Below are positions 7,777 to 16,574 of a DNA stretch of 64,000 nt, in pieces. The notes beneath the pieces were generated by a model that was not told where the DNA came from, did not search any database, and saw only the letters and a program-made list of their open reading frames with translations. The stretch is taken from NCBI GenBank assembly GCA_947493585.1, contig CANLRI010000001.1:868001-932000 (forward strand). Reading direction: 5' to 3'. The position numbers and the translations under genes are program-made. Every line of letters begins with the position of its first letter. The stretch's first letter is position 1. This DNA comes from an uncultured Planococcus sp. Its GTDB lineage: Bacteria > Bacillota > Bacilli > Bacillales_A > Planococcaceae.

Positions 7777-8520
7777 TTATTTGAAGCGTTTGAAGCTGTG
7801 GAATTTCTTGCCCCAGTATGGGCCGCTCAAGCTTTTCACTTCTGCTTTAGAACCGCCAGAGTGTACGAACTGGTTGTTCCCGATATAGATCCCAACGTGT
7901 GAGATCCCTGGGCGGTAAGTGTTCGCGAAGAAGACGAGGTCTCCTGGGCGTGGGCTTGAAACTTTGTAAGACTGAGCATATTGAGAAAGCGTTGTGCGTG
8001 AAACGCTTTTGCCTGCTTTTTTGAATGCATATTGTACAAATCCTGAGCAGTCAAACCCAGCTGTAGTCGTGCCGCCGAAACGGTACGGGATGCCTTTAAG
8101 TGCTAGTGCTTTAGAAACGACTGCTGAAGAAGAAACGCTTGCTGTTTTAGCAGAAGCCTGAACAACGCCAGATCCTGATGATTTTGTGACGAGTGAGCTA
8201 TGTACCCAACCGTGAGTTCCGCCAGTGCGAACTTTGAACCATTTGCCGCTGCCGATTGTAGCGGATTTTGTTACTGTTGCTGTTGCGCCTTTAGAAGCGA
8301 CTTTGATGACGCCGTGGCTTGTGCCGGCATCTCTGCGGACATTTGTAGCATATTTGAATTTATAAGTGCTGTTAGAGACCTGAACGATCGCTGGCTCAGA
8401 TGCTTTCTGTGCGACTTCTGTAGTTGGCTGTTGTGCTTGTACGGTATCTTGTGCGTCTGTAGCTGAACTTGAAAAGACCAATGCGCCTGCTGCGAGTAGT
8501 GTAAAGAATGCTTTTTTCAT
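7777..8520 (-). CDS. Secreted SH3b-NlpC/P60 cell wall endopeptidase
   Basis: 247 residues: a Sec signal peptide (1-23), a low-complexity linker, one bacterial SH3 domain (about 53-112, 'YATNVRRDAGTSHGVIKVA', 'WFKVRTGGTHGWVHSSLV'), a Ser/Ala linker, and a C-terminal C40 peptidase domain (about 130-247). The catalytic Cys is in 'GFDCSGFVQYAF', His in 'ISHVGIYIG', and the third residue is in 'FVHSGG'. The family cleaves D-Glu-meso-DAP or D-Glu-Lys bonds in peptidoglycan, so this is a wall remodelling enzyme. The start has GGAGGT 8 bases upstream. Monocistronic, with its own terminator. Confidence 0.9.
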   Translation of the reverse strand: MKKAFFTLLAAGALVFSSSATDAQDTVQAQQPTTEVAQKASEPAIVQVSNSTYKFKYATNVRRDAGTSHGVIKVASKGATATVTKSATIGSGKWFKVRTGGTHGWVHSSLVTKSSGSGVVQASAKTASVSSSAVVSKALALKGIPYRFGGTTTAGFDCSGFVQYAFKKAGKSVSRTTLSQYAQSYKVSSPRPGDLVFFANTYRPGISHVGIYIGNNQFVHSGGSKAEVKSLSGPYWGKKFHSFKRFK

Positions 8521-9038
8521 TTAGTCAGTACCTCCGAAGGATAGTTTTTTTAAATTTATGTTATCTAGATATAAGGATTATCATTAATTTGCTCTGCCAC
8601 TTACTATATAGACTGCCCCCTACAAAAACAATGTCTGTGGAGTTTCAATTAGGTTACAGGAATATTACAAGTGAATGACGGTTCATGAGGCTAGTCACAG
8701 CAAGGGTTTAGAAGGTGGTAATATTTACAAGTAGATGTTTATTTCTTTGAAAAAGGGGAAATACGAAAGCTTTTCATGTGATGGAATACATAAAATATTA
8801 CGGTCGAACAAAATTTGTCGTAAATTTTAGAGCCTTTAATTTCCAAATCGGGACACTAAGTCCTTTCACAGCAGTTTTTTAGTGAATTAAATCATATAGT
8901 TATTAGAAAAATCAAAAACTATAGCAATAAAGCTTTGTTACACAATTGTAACAATCCATTCATTGCTTTATTTTTGTGGGTTAGGGGTATACGAGAATTA
9001 ATAGTGTTTTGATCTTTAGTAGATATAGGAGAAGTTAA
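8521..9038. other. Intergenic, no gene seen
   Basis: Over 500 bases upstream of the NlpC/P60 gene. AT-rich, no supported reading frame on either strand. Such long leaders are common for wall hydrolase genes, but I see no structured riboswitch or clear promoter I can defend. Confidence 0.6.
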
Positions 9039-9167
9039 GGGGGGAGATTGCACTGCAATCGGACGCTTTCCGGAGGGCTCGCATTGAGCCGCTTCGTCGC
9101 TACGCTCCTGCAGGGTCTCAATTGTCTCGCTGATCCTCCCGGAGTCGCCGATTTCCGCTCCATCTCT
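9039..9167. repeat. GC-rich dispersed repeat, family A, copy 1
   Basis: Begins GGGGGAGATTGC and ends CTCCATCTCT, with GC-rich interior segments such as 'GGACGCTTTCCGGAGGGCTCG' shortened here to their shared theme of CGCTTTCC / GGAG..TCGC. The same ends recur at 9220-9447 and 15469-15702. It encodes no supported protein. It resembles the GC-rich intergenic elements seen in many Bacillaceae and Planococcaceae genomes. Confidence 0.75.
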
Positions 9168-9219
9168 ATGTTTAATAAATAGATGTATTTCATATGAAGT
9201 GGATGTAGAAAGGGTGAGA

Positions 9220-9447
9220 GGGGGAGATTGCGCTCCAGGCGGAAGCTTGCCCAGGGGCGGGAATCGAGCCTCCTCGTCACTAAAACCATTGCTCCCACAT
9301 CTGCTCAGCCCTCGGGCATCGCAAAAGAAATCTGCAAGCAGATGCGTCGCAAATGAATGTGCTCAGCTAGGCTTCGCTCATTCATTGCCTGTGGGGTCTC
9401 TCAAACCCGCTGATCCCTCGGGCGTCACCGCCTTACGCTCCATCTCT
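9220..9447. repeat. GC-rich dispersed repeat, family A, copy 2
   Basis: Same ends as copy 1 (GGGGAGATTGCGCTCCAGGCGG at the left, CTCCATCTCT at the right, quoted only in part: GGGGAGATTGC). It carries an extra internal block of about 100 bases containing CTCCCACATCTG and GCAAGCAGATGCGTCGCAA. That block is also in copy 3, so two size classes exist. Confidence 0.75.
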
Positions 9448-9699
9448 AGCTTTGGAAGAATAAGCACATATCATTTTTCGTTGATGTGTAGGTATCACTT
9501 TTTGAATTTCTGTTTACTTATATAGAAGAAAGTAGTTTTGATGAATCACAACTTAGGTTTAGAAAATCTCATTTCACCGTTAATACAACTCACCGCGACT
9601 CAGCGTAAAGCGCTGGGAGCAGTCTCGCATTCTTCGCTTCACCACAAACTAAAATAATGGAATCCAATTGATCCACTCGCTTCACAATGAACTGACTCG

Positions 9700-9790
9700 A
9701 GCGCCGGCGCGTCCAAGGGCTAGGCGTTGTGATGAGACCGGTGATCTTCCGGGCTCATCTCGAAAGCCATGCCCAAAGCGCCAAGCGCTG
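9700..9790 (+). repeat. Hairpin repeat, family B, diverged copy
   Basis: Diverged in sequence but the same fold as the three copies at 12.7-16 kb. Outer GCGC/GCGC, GGGC (9717-9720)/GCCC (9771-9774), GGC (9723-9725)/GCC (9766-9768), then GATGAG-A-CCGG (9731-9741) / CCGG-G-CTCATC (9749-9759) around a 7-base loop TGATCTT. The other copies have GGGT/ACCC, GC/GC and AATAAG-A-CAAG / CTTG-G-CTTATT, so several base pairs have changed on both sides. Confidence 0.6.
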
Positions 9791-9890
9791 CATTGCCGGA
9801 TTTCATATCCAGCATTCTCAACTTACCTATCACTCATTCATTAACCAATAGAAGAAACGCAATACATACCTATAGAAGGGGGCTGTCCAC

Positions 9891-10856
9891 ATGAAGAAGA
9901 TTCTATCGATCGATGGCGGGGGCATACGGGGGATCTTGCCGGCGATGGTGCTGTGCGAGCTCGAGCGGCGGACGGGAAAACCGGTCTCTGAACAATTCGA
10001 TATCTTCGTTGGCACATCGACCGGTGCGATCTTAGCACTTGGCTTGTTGGTGCCGGACGGCAAGAAGCCTCGCTATACGGCAAACGACATCCTTAAACTC
10101 TACGAAACAGAAGCGGAGCGCATGTTCCGGAAATCGTTCCTTCACCGCTCGCTCGGCCTCGTCGGGCGGTTTCTACACACTCAATATAGCCATAAGGAAT
10201 TCGAACAAGTGCTCAAGCATTATTTCAACGACTTGAAACTATCCGACCTGCTTCAGCCAGCCGTCATCCCAAGCTACGACATCCACGGGCGGCATGCGCA
10301 TTTCTTCAAAAGCACCGTCATCAGTTTGAATGACCGACAGCCCGATAGCGAAATCCGCCACATCATCCGGGCAGCGACGGCCGCACCGAGTTATTTCGCG
10401 CCGGCAAAAGTGCCGGATTATCCGGAAGCGGCGTTCATCGACGGCGGCGTATTTGCCAACGACCCAGGGCTCAGCGCGTATACCGAAGGACTCGAACTAT
10501 ACGGCGACGAGGAAGAAGACTTTTTGCTCGTGTCGCTCGGCACCGGGGAAGCGCAGCGCGAAGTAGAAGTGACCGGCTGGCGGGCATGGTTCCATTACGG
10601 TTGGGCTCGTTCAATTTTGAAAGTCATGATGGACGGCAGTTCTGACTCGGTCGACCATCAACTGCGCCACTTGTTGAAAGATGAAGGAATCGATCAGCGC
10701 TATTACCGCTTTCAGGAAAAACTGCCAGCGGATGATTCGGGCATCGAACAGCTCGACCGCGTGACACCGGAAAACCTCGCCCGGCTGCGGCAAGTCGCAA
10801 AGCGCATGATCGACAGGCAAAGTGCGGAGCTCGATCAATTATGCCGCTTGTTATGA
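9891..10856 (+). CDS. Patatin-like phospholipase
   Basis: 321 residues covering a complete patatin domain. The oxyanion hole is 'SIDGGGIRGILPA' (about residues 6-18), the nucleophile elbow is 'FVGTSTGAILAL' (GTSTG near 42-46) and the catalytic Asp is in 'AAFIDGGVFANDP'. Members are cytosolic or membrane-associated acyl-hydrolases with a Ser-Asp dyad. The start ATG has GAAGGGGG 8 bases upstream. No immunity or toxin-export partner and no CBASS-type nucleotidyltransferase is adjacent, so there is no sign that this is a defence effector; a housekeeping lipid hydrolase is the simpler reading. Confidence 0.88.
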   Translation: MKKILSIDGGGIRGILPAMVLCELERRTGKPVSEQFDIFVGTSTGAILALGLLVPDGKKPRYTANDILKLYETEAERMFRKSFLHRSLGLVGRFLHTQYSHKEFEQVLKHYFNDLKLSDLLQPAVIPSYDIHGRHAHFFKSTVISLNDRQPDSEIRHIIRAATAAPSYFAPAKVPDYPEAAFIDGGVFANDPGLSAYTEGLELYGDEEEDFLLVSLGTGEAQREVEVTGWRAWFHYGWARSILKVMMDGSSDSVDHQLRHLLKDEGIDQRYYRFQEKLPADDSGIEQLDRVTPENLARLRQVAKRMIDRQSAELDQLCRLL

Positions 10857-10949
10857 CTTGTCATGGAAGTGTAATGCGTTTGTCGTGGTAATTGCAACGG
10901 CGGCTCGGTTAAAATAAGCGAGGAATCATAGTGAAAAGAGGTCAACCCA

Positions 10950-11975
10950 ATGGCACGAAGATACGGCTATATGGACTGGATGCGGGTTGTCGCGATCGTT
11001 ACGGTCGTCGGCGTCCACGTCGCATCGAAAATCATCAATAATTACACAACCGGCGATTGGGAATGGCATTACGCAAACGCGATCGACAGCGCACTTCGTT
11101 GGTGCGTGCCGATTTTCTTCATGTTGAGCGGCGCCTTGCTGCTGACGCGCGACTCGAAAGAACCGATCGGTGAATTTCTCCGGAAGCGGCTCGGCAAAGT
11201 CCTATTGCCGCTCGTATTCTGGAGCGCGGTCTACATGGCCTATAATATTTTTCAACTCGGCGAGGAATACACGCCAGGGCAAATGCTTGGTGCATTCATC
11301 TCAGACGATATCTATTTCCATCTTTGGTTTCTTTACATCATTACGGGGCTGTATTTGATGGCGCCGTTTTTGCGCATCCTTGTTAAGCATATGGACAAAA
11401 CAATGTTCCATTATTTCTTCGCGTTCTGGTTCTTGTTCTCGGCCGTGGTGCCGATCTTCACGCGGGCGACGGGGTATGAAGTCGCTTTTGCAGGGGAAAT
11501 GTTCGCGCCCTATATCGGCTATTTCTTACTGGGGGCGTACTTGGTTATGTATCCGTTGCCGAAGCGCTGGCTTCCGACACTCGGCGTGCTCGCAATTATC
11601 GGTTATGCCGTTACATTGTACGGAACGGTCTCTGCGAATGTGGGGCGTGAAGCAGGCGATTTCGATGACTTCTTCTACGAGCATTATTACCCGCACGCGA
11701 TTTTTGTTTCCTTGTTTGTATTCGTCGCATTCCAGCAGCTCGGCAAGAACTTGAAATCGACGCCGCTCATTACGCGCATCAGCACCGCGACATTCGGTGT
11801 CTATATTATCCACCCGCTGATCCAGACCTATTTGAACCGTTTATTGGATTTTAACGAATCAACGATCAATGTATGGATCGGCGTGCCGCTGTCATGGATT
11901 GTCATTTTCATCATGTCGTATATTGTCATTCGCCTCATGCAGAAGACACCGGTCGTAAGAAAGCTCGTGCCTTAG
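10950..11975 (+). CDS. Membrane acyltransferase, acyltransferase 3 family
   Basis: 341 residues with about ten transmembrane segments. It opens with 'YMDWMRVVAIVTVVGVHV', the family start with a conserved Asp/Arg and an active-site His near residue 23, followed by 'PIFFMLSGALLL'. Acyltransferase 3 proteins O-acetylate or O-acylate surface polysaccharides, teichoic acids or peptidoglycan. It stands alone between the patatin and lipoprotein genes, so the acceptor is unknown. ATG 10950 follows AAGAGG. Confidence 0.87.
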   Translation: MARRYGYMDWMRVVAIVTVVGVHVASKIINNYTTGDWEWHYANAIDSALRWCVPIFFMLSGALLLTRDSKEPIGEFLRKRLGKVLLPLVFWSAVYMAYNIFQLGEEYTPGQMLGAFISDDIYFHLWFLYIITGLYLMAPFLRILVKHMDKTMFHYFFAFWFLFSAVVPIFTRATGYEVAFAGEMFAPYIGYFLLGAYLVMYPLPKRWLPTLGVLAIIGYAVTLYGTVSANVGREAGDFDDFFYEHYYPHAIFVSLFVFVAFQQLGKNLKSTPLITRISTATFGVYIIHPLIQTYLNRLLDFNESTINVWIGVPLSWIVIFIMSYIVIRLMQKTPVVRKLVP

Positions 11976-12180
11976 AAATGCGACTTCGTTATATAGGACG
12001 CATATGCCTATATAACTCTAGCGGGCGATGCTGGAATAGTTACTGTGGCAGTGAGTGATTCGGAGGAATGATTAAATATTTGATGAAAGTGATAGAATCA
12101 GTCGCAGTAGAGTGATTATCATGTTAAGCTGTATATAATTGTAAGTTTCGACAGGTTTGTGGGTAAAAAGGGGTGATTGC

Positions 12181-12591
12181 ATCAAAAAGTCAATTTGGCT
12201 GGGAGCTATCATGGCAATGACGATCTTGCTTTCGGCATGTACACATAATGAAGTCATACGGGTCGGCGTGCCATTTACCGATGGTTTGACCGAAGGGGTT
12301 CATTTCCAAAAAGACATAAGTGACAGGGCTTCCATCGTGACACTCAGAACCATTCTGCGAAACGAAACGGAACTCGAGTCGCTCGACCGCTTGTCCGTAG
12401 AACCGCAGGCTGTCTTTACCATTGACCGGCCGGATGATGACGTCCAGGAAATCCGCCGCTTTGTCTGGTACCGCGACAATGGCCGTGCCATCATGTCCAA
12501 CGAACGCAATGTCTTGTCCCATAAAGAAAACCAAGAATTCTTCAGGCTGACAGCAGAACAGACGCAAGACCTGAAGAAGATTCTTCAATAG
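12181..12591 (+). CDS. Lipoprotein with apparent AUC start codon
   Basis: The encoded protein has a textbook lipoprotein signal ('KKSIWLGAIMAMTILLSAC'), and AAAAGGGGTG (12166-12174) is ideally spaced, but the codon at 12181-12183 is ATC instead of ATG. The only canonical in-frame start upstream is TTG 12157, which lacks a convincing site and would add a charged stretch before the signal. The mature region (about 115 residues) has no recognised motif. Either a rare AUC start is used, or the gene has lost its start, or there is a base error at 12183. A terminator follows. Confidence 0.6.
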   Translation: MKKSIWLGAIMAMTILLSACTHNEVIRVGVPFTDGLTEGVHFQKDISDRASIVTLRTILRNETELESLDRLSVEPQAVFTIDRPDDDVQEIRRFVWYRDNGRAIMSNERNVLSHKENQEFFRLTAEQTQDLKKILQ

Positions 12592-12616
12592 GATGTATAA
12601 ATGGCATAACGGTAGT

Positions 12617-12648
12617 AAAGCTCTGTAATTTGCAGGGCTTTTTGTTTT
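12617..12648 (+). terminator. Rho-independent terminator
   Basis: Stem AAAGC.CTG / CAG.GCTTT followed by a T-rich tail, 25 bases after the lipoprotein stop. Confidence 0.7.
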
Positions 12649-12735
12649 GGGTAATTTAGTCTTCCTAAACAGAAATAAACTTAAAGCTATCCAGATGTTC
12701 AATCGTGGAATCCGCAAAGATTAAGCAATATAACC

Positions 12736-12898
12736 AGCGGATGCGAATAACGAAATAAATCCAATCTGACATTCTGCATTCAATGAAATATAAAAGCAGT
12801 TCCGCGTCAAGGGTGAAGCGAAGCAATAAGACAAGCGTTCTTCTTGGCTTAATGCGAAAGCTCAACCCAAAGCGGACACTGCGACTCCTCAAACAGAC
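12736..12898 (+). repeat. Hairpin repeat, family B, copy 1
   Basis: A 163-base unit nearly identical to the copy 232 bases downstream (about 85-90% by eye). Its core hairpin is GCAATAAG (12823-12830) / CTTAATGC (12848-12855), with inner CAAG/CTTG and loop CGTTCTT. The region 12649-13380 otherwise holds no supported gene. Confidence 0.8.
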
Positions 12899-12967
12899 AC
12901 CGCAAATTAAACCCCTCTCATGTATCAAGCAATATAGGATGAGCGGCAACAACTAAGCGATTTATGT

Positions 12968-13130
12968 AGCGGATGCAGAATCTGAAATAAATCCAATCTG
13001 CCTTTCTAGACTCAACGAAATCTAAAAGCAGTTCCGCGCCAAGGGTGAAGCGAAGCAATAAGACAAGTGTTCTTCTTGGCTTAGTGCGAAAGCTCAACCC
13101 AAAGCGGACACTGCGACTACCTAAACAGAC
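12968..13130 (+). repeat. Hairpin repeat, family B, copy 2
   Basis: Same orientation and extent as copy 1. Core hairpin GCAATAAG (13055-13062) / CTTAGTGC (13080-13087), inner CAAG/CTTG, loop TGTTCTT; outer CCGC/GCGG and GGGT/ACCC helices are present. Confidence 0.8.
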
Positions 13131-13311
13131 TCCAACACCAGAATCACTTACATATCTCTATCAAACTCAGTTGTATTGCAATGCACATCCCATCTCACAA
13201 GACTAATCCATTAGCTATAACTCCCTTACGACTATCTATGCGCCAATGTCCTTTGAAAACTTATCTGGAAAGTAAAGCTTGTTACAATTGATGCAATTTT
13301 GTGTAAACGCA

Positions 13312-13340
13312 TTCAATTTCGAAATTCGAAGTAGTATAAT
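13312..13340 (+). promoter_or_regulatory. Possible promoter of the nucleotidase gene
   Basis: A perfect -10 TATAAT at 13335-13340 lies 40 bases upstream of the start codon. The best -35 at 17-bp spacing is TTCAAT (13312-13317), only a weak match. Confidence 0.4.
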
Positions 13341-13380
13341 AAACAAGCTTGACCATTATGAACAAAGAGGAGATGGACAG

Positions 13381-15405
13381 ATGAGCAAGAAACTATCCTT
13401 GACGCTCGCCGCTTCGGTGCTCGCGCTTGGCAGTTTAACGGCAGGAGCTCCGGCGATTGCTGCGGGGGATTATCACGACGTCGCGAAAGAAAAAGCGCCA
13501 AAAACCGTGAAAGGCAATGGGCAAAGCTACAAAGAACGCATCCAGGAATGGAAAGAGAACGGCAAACCAGGAAAACTGAAAGAAGTCGAACTACAGATTC
13601 TCGGTACTTCAGATTTACATACAAACTTCGTCAACTACGATTATTACCGCGACGCGAAGTCCAATTCTCTGTCACTTGCGAAAACGGGCGTCTTGATTGA
13701 AGATGCACGCGAAAAAAATGACAACACTTTATTGTTCGATAACGGCGACTTGATCCAAGGCACTCCGTTCGGCGGTTATAAAGTGAGCGTCGATCCACTC
13801 GGAAAAGACGAGTTGCATCCAGCATTCGCGGCACTCGAGTCACTTGATTTCGACGCCACGACACTCGGCAACCACGAGTTCAACTTTGGCCTCGATTATT
13901 TGGATAACGCGCTAGAAGAAGCGCCGTTCCCAGTACTCAACGCCAATGTCTACGACGCCAAAACGGGCAAAAACCGTTTCACGCCGTACACAATCATGGA
14001 TAAAGAAGTAACAGACCGCAAAGGCAAGAAACATACGATCCAAGTCGGCGTCATTGGCGTTGTCGCTCCGGGCATCATGGAATGGGACCGCGCAAATCTT
14101 GAAGGCAAAGTCATCGCGAAAGATGCAGTCGAAACGGTCGAGAAATTCATTCCACAAGTCGAGAAAGCCGGAGCGGACGTTGTTGTCGTGCTGTCCCACT
14201 CAGGAATGGGCGATGAAGTCCATACGGTCGGCGAAGAAAATGTTACCTATCAATTAACGGAAGTGGACGGTGTGGATGCAATCATCACGGGCCACAACCA
14301 CGACGTGTTCCCAGGATCTTATAGTGAACTGGCGAATGTCGACCAGGAAAACGGCACGATCAACGGCACACCGGTTGTTATGCCAGGTAAATTCGGCAGC
14401 CACCTCGGCGTTATCGATTTGACGCTTGAGCCACGCGGCAAGACATGGCGCATCACAAACGGCGAAGCGGAACTGCGCGCCATCGATTCCACGACGGATG
14501 AAGTCGCAGAACAAGTCATCGAAGCCGTAAAAGAAACGCACGAAGGCACGGTGGAATACATCCGCAGCCCTGTCGGCGAAACGACAGCGCCGATCAACAG
14601 CTATTTCTCACTCGTGCAAGATGACCCATCCGTACAAATCGTCAATAACGCGCAGCTTTGGTACGCCGAGCAGCAACTTGCGGGCACACCAAACGCTGAT
14701 CTTCCGTTACTTTCCGCAGCAGCACCGTTTAAAGCGGGTGGGCGCAACGGCGGCGATTATTACACGAACATCGAAACCGGCGAAATCGCCATTAAAAACG
14801 TCGCAGACTTGTACGTCTACGACAACACGGTCTTCGTCTTGAAATTGACTGGGGCAGACCTCAAGGAATGGCTCGAAATGTCAGCTGGCCAGTTCAAGCA
14901 AATCGACCCGAATGCTACGGGCGAGCAGACATTCATCAACGACAACTACCGTACGTATAACTTCGATGTCATCGACGGCGTAACCTACGACATCGACATC
15001 ACAGAGCCGGCGAAATATGACGGCGAAGGTGCGATTGTCAATGAAGGTGCAGAACGCATCGAGAACCTTCAGTACGAAGGCGCAGCGATCGACCCGAACC
15101 AGGAATTCTTAGTGGTAACTAACAACTACCGTGCGAGCGGCAACTTCCCAGGCGTCCGCAATGCGACAGAAACAATCGACTTTGCATATGAGAACCGCCA
15201 AGCGATCCAAGATTATATCGTGGAAGAGGGCACAATTGACCCGTCCGCAGACGGCAACTGGCAGTTCGCGCCGGTAGAAGGCGATCCGAACCTCGTATTC
15301 GAAACCTCGAATGCAGCGAAGAGCCTGGTAGAGCAAGAGTCAGCGATCCAGTATATCGAAGTCACACAAAATGGCTTCGCGAAATACGGCTACACGATCC
15401 AGTAA
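13381..15405 (+). CDS. Secreted 2',3'-cyclic-nucleotide 2'-phosphodiesterase/3'-nucleotidase-type metallophosphatase
   Basis: 674 residues with a Sec signal peptide (about 1-29). Metallophosphatase motifs come in order: 'LGTSDLHTNF', 'FDNGDLIQG', 'TLGNHEFNFGLD', 'VVLSHSGMGD' and 'ITGHNHDVFPG', which supply the two-metal ligands. The C-terminal 5'-nucleotidase domain has 'AAPFKAGGRNGGDYYTNI' and 'NNYRASGNFPG', the CpdB/YfkN-like substrate-binding signature. It should release phosphate and nucleosides from nucleotides outside the cell. There is no LPxTG anchor, so it is probably secreted or loosely wall-bound. ATG 13381 follows AGAGGAGA (13366-13373). The gene is flanked by repeat families A and B. 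Confidence 0.88.
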   Translation: MSKKLSLTLAASVLALGSLTAGAPAIAAGDYHDVAKEKAPKTVKGNGQSYKERIQEWKENGKPGKLKEVELQILGTSDLHTNFVNYDYYRDAKSNSLSLAKTGVLIEDAREKNDNTLLFDNGDLIQGTPFGGYKVSVDPLGKDELHPAFAALESLDFDATTLGNHEFNFGLDYLDNALEEAPFPVLNANVYDAKTGKNRFTPYTIMDKEVTDRKGKKHTIQVGVIGVVAPGIMEWDRANLEGKVIAKDAVETVEKFIPQVEKAGADVVVVLSHSGMGDEVHTVGEENVTYQLTEVDGVDAIITGHNHDVFPGSYSELANVDQENGTINGTPVVMPGKFGSHLGVIDLTLEPRGKTWRITNGEAELRAIDSTTDEVAEQVIEAVKETHEGTVEYIRSPVGETTAPINSYFSLVQDDPSVQIVNNAQLWYAEQQLAGTPNADLPLLSAAAPFKAGGRNGGDYYTNIETGEIAIKNVADLYVYDNTVFVLKLTGADLKEWLEMSAGQFKQIDPNATGEQTFINDNYRTYNFDVIDGVTYDIDITEPAKYDGEGAIVNEGAERIENLQYEGAAIDPNQEFLVVTNNYRASGNFPGVRNATETIDFAYENRQAIQDYIVEEGTIDPSADGNWQFAPVEGDPNLVFETSNAAKSLVEQESAIQYIEVTQNGFAKYGYTIQ

Positions 15406-15411
15406 ACAGAA

Positions 15412-15449
15412 AACAGACCCGAGAGATTTTTTTCGGGTCTGTTTTTTTT
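15412..15449 (+). terminator. Strong Rho-independent terminator
   Basis: Nine-base perfect stem CAGACCCGA / TCGGGTCTG followed by eight T, seven bases after the nucleotidase stop. Confidence 0.9.
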
Positions 15450-15468
15450 GATATAGGAAAGAATAGTA

Positions 15469-15702
15469 GGGGAGATTGCGCTCCAGGCGGACGGTTTGGG
15501 CCCGCAGGATGCGGGTCATGCAGCTGATGCGACAGGACGTCGCGTTTTCAGCTGCCCGGGGGCCGGCTTCAGCCGCTTCCAGCTCGCTCGAGAAGTAGTG
15601 GTAACTCCCACTGCTCCCACATCTGCAAGCAGATGCGTCGCAAATGAACAAGCTCAACTACCTTTCGCTTGTTCATTAGTCGCCGCCCTAGGCTTCATCT
15701 CT
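15469..15702. repeat. GC-rich dispersed repeat, family A, copy 3
   Basis: Starts GGGGAGATTGCGCTCCAGG and ends CATCTCT like the copies at 9.0-9.4 kb. It shares the internal block CTCCCACATCTGCAAGCAG and GATGCGTCGCAAATGAA with copy 2. No protein-coding sense is supported. Confidence 0.75.
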
Positions 15703-15880
15703 AATAGTAGAGTGGTTATAAAATATCCTCACATCCCGTAATGAACGAGTAGAAATAATAATGTGCATATGCAATGTTTACAGCGAAACACGCAAGCTTT
15801 CGAAATCATTCCAACTGCTAAGTGTCGATCCAGTCATGTGCTGAATATAGAAACACTCACTTCTACACAAGCCAGTCACA

Positions 15881-15982
15881 ATGAAATCTCAAAGCAGTTC
15901 CGCGCCATGGGTGAAGCGAAGCAATAAGACAAGTGTTCTTCTTGGCTTATTGCGAAAGCTCAACCCTAAGCGGCGACTGCGA
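15881..15982 (+). repeat. Hairpin repeat, family B, copy 3
   Basis: A shorter copy, lacking the left ~45 bases of copies 1 and 2. Its hairpin is the most perfect: GCAATAAG (15921-15928) / CTTATTGC (15946-15953), CAAG/CTTG, loop TGTTCTT, GGGT (15909-15912) / ACCC (15963-15966). Confidence 0.8.
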
Positions 15983-16054
15983 ATAAATATAGATGTATTA
16001 GCCAATCCGTTATCAGTCTACTATGACTTAAGGGTGGATAGAGTAATCCACCCC

Positions 16055-16324
16055 CTAGCGGGGCATAGACCCTTCAACTTTCAACTTCCGAAACGCCGAA
16101 ATTCCGAAGAACAGATAGATCACAAACACCGTTGCAGCAAGAGCTATGGAGATATTGGCTAAGCTGAACAGCTGATAGGCAAACCAGAGAAGAGACAGCG
16201 TGCCCACAAATAGTCCAGCGCGTTTGTTCTTCCGGTAGATATTCATGAAAATAATGGCAGCTAGTGCCCCCATAATGAGCGCAGCGCCTACGAAAAGAAT
16301 ATACATAACAATCGATAACTCCAT
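16055..16324 (-). CDS. Small integral membrane protein
   Basis: 89 residues with three hydrophobic segments ('IVMYILFVGAALIMGALAAI', 'AGLFVGTLSLLWFAYQLFS' and 'ALAATVFVIYLFFGI') separated by short basic turns. I chose the ATG read from 16324, which has AAGGGAG 9 bases upstream; an ATG three codons earlier touches that site. No family recognised. It is alone, with its stop near repeat copy B3. Confidence 0.65.
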   Translation of the reverse strand: MELSIVMYILFVGAALIMGALAAIIFMNIYRKNKRAGLFVGTLSLLWFAYQLFSLANISIALAATVFVIYLFFGISAFRKLKVEGSMPR

Positions 16325-16574
16325 CTGCCTCATCTCCCTTCATTCCGTCCATCCTATCATACCCTGTTTCAAGTTTCTTCTATATAAATGCAATTCAAAC
16401 TATAACCAACTCCTTCATACTATTTATCCAAAAACACAGTAAAAAGTTCGACAACAATAACATTCTAAGAAAAGTATAGTGGGGTAATCCTATAAAATTG
16501 CATTTATCGCTCGTGAATTGGATAATATCTTGAAATAACTAAAACTAAAGTCTTTTATAATTTACAAAATGTGT
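16325..16574. other. Intergenic, AT-rich, no gene seen
   Basis: The divergent space between the small membrane protein (-) and the epimerase (+), 415 bases in all. Apart from the promoter candidate at 16575-16602, I see only AT-rich sequence without repeats or frames worth reporting. Confidence 0.6.

Noticed and set aside
9199-9525. Reading frame of about 100 codons across repeat A2
   Set aside because: It has no ribosome binding site, low-complexity composition, and lies in a non-coding repeat whose other copies do not keep the frame.
9891-11975. Patatin plus acyltransferase as a defence (CBASS-like) pair
   Set aside because: No nucleotidyltransferase, TIR, E1/E2 or other signalling partner is adjacent, and the two genes are 93 bases apart without coupling.
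12736-13130. Direct repeats at 12.7-13.1 kb as a possible CRISPR array
   Set aside because: The units are about 163 bases, only two stand close together, they are imperfect, and no cas gene is near.
13279-13380. Longer N-terminus for the secreted nucleotidase, starting 34 codons upstream
   Set aside because: It would put a charged stretch before a normal signal peptide and read through the TATAAT promoter; ATG 13381 has the proper ribosome binding site.
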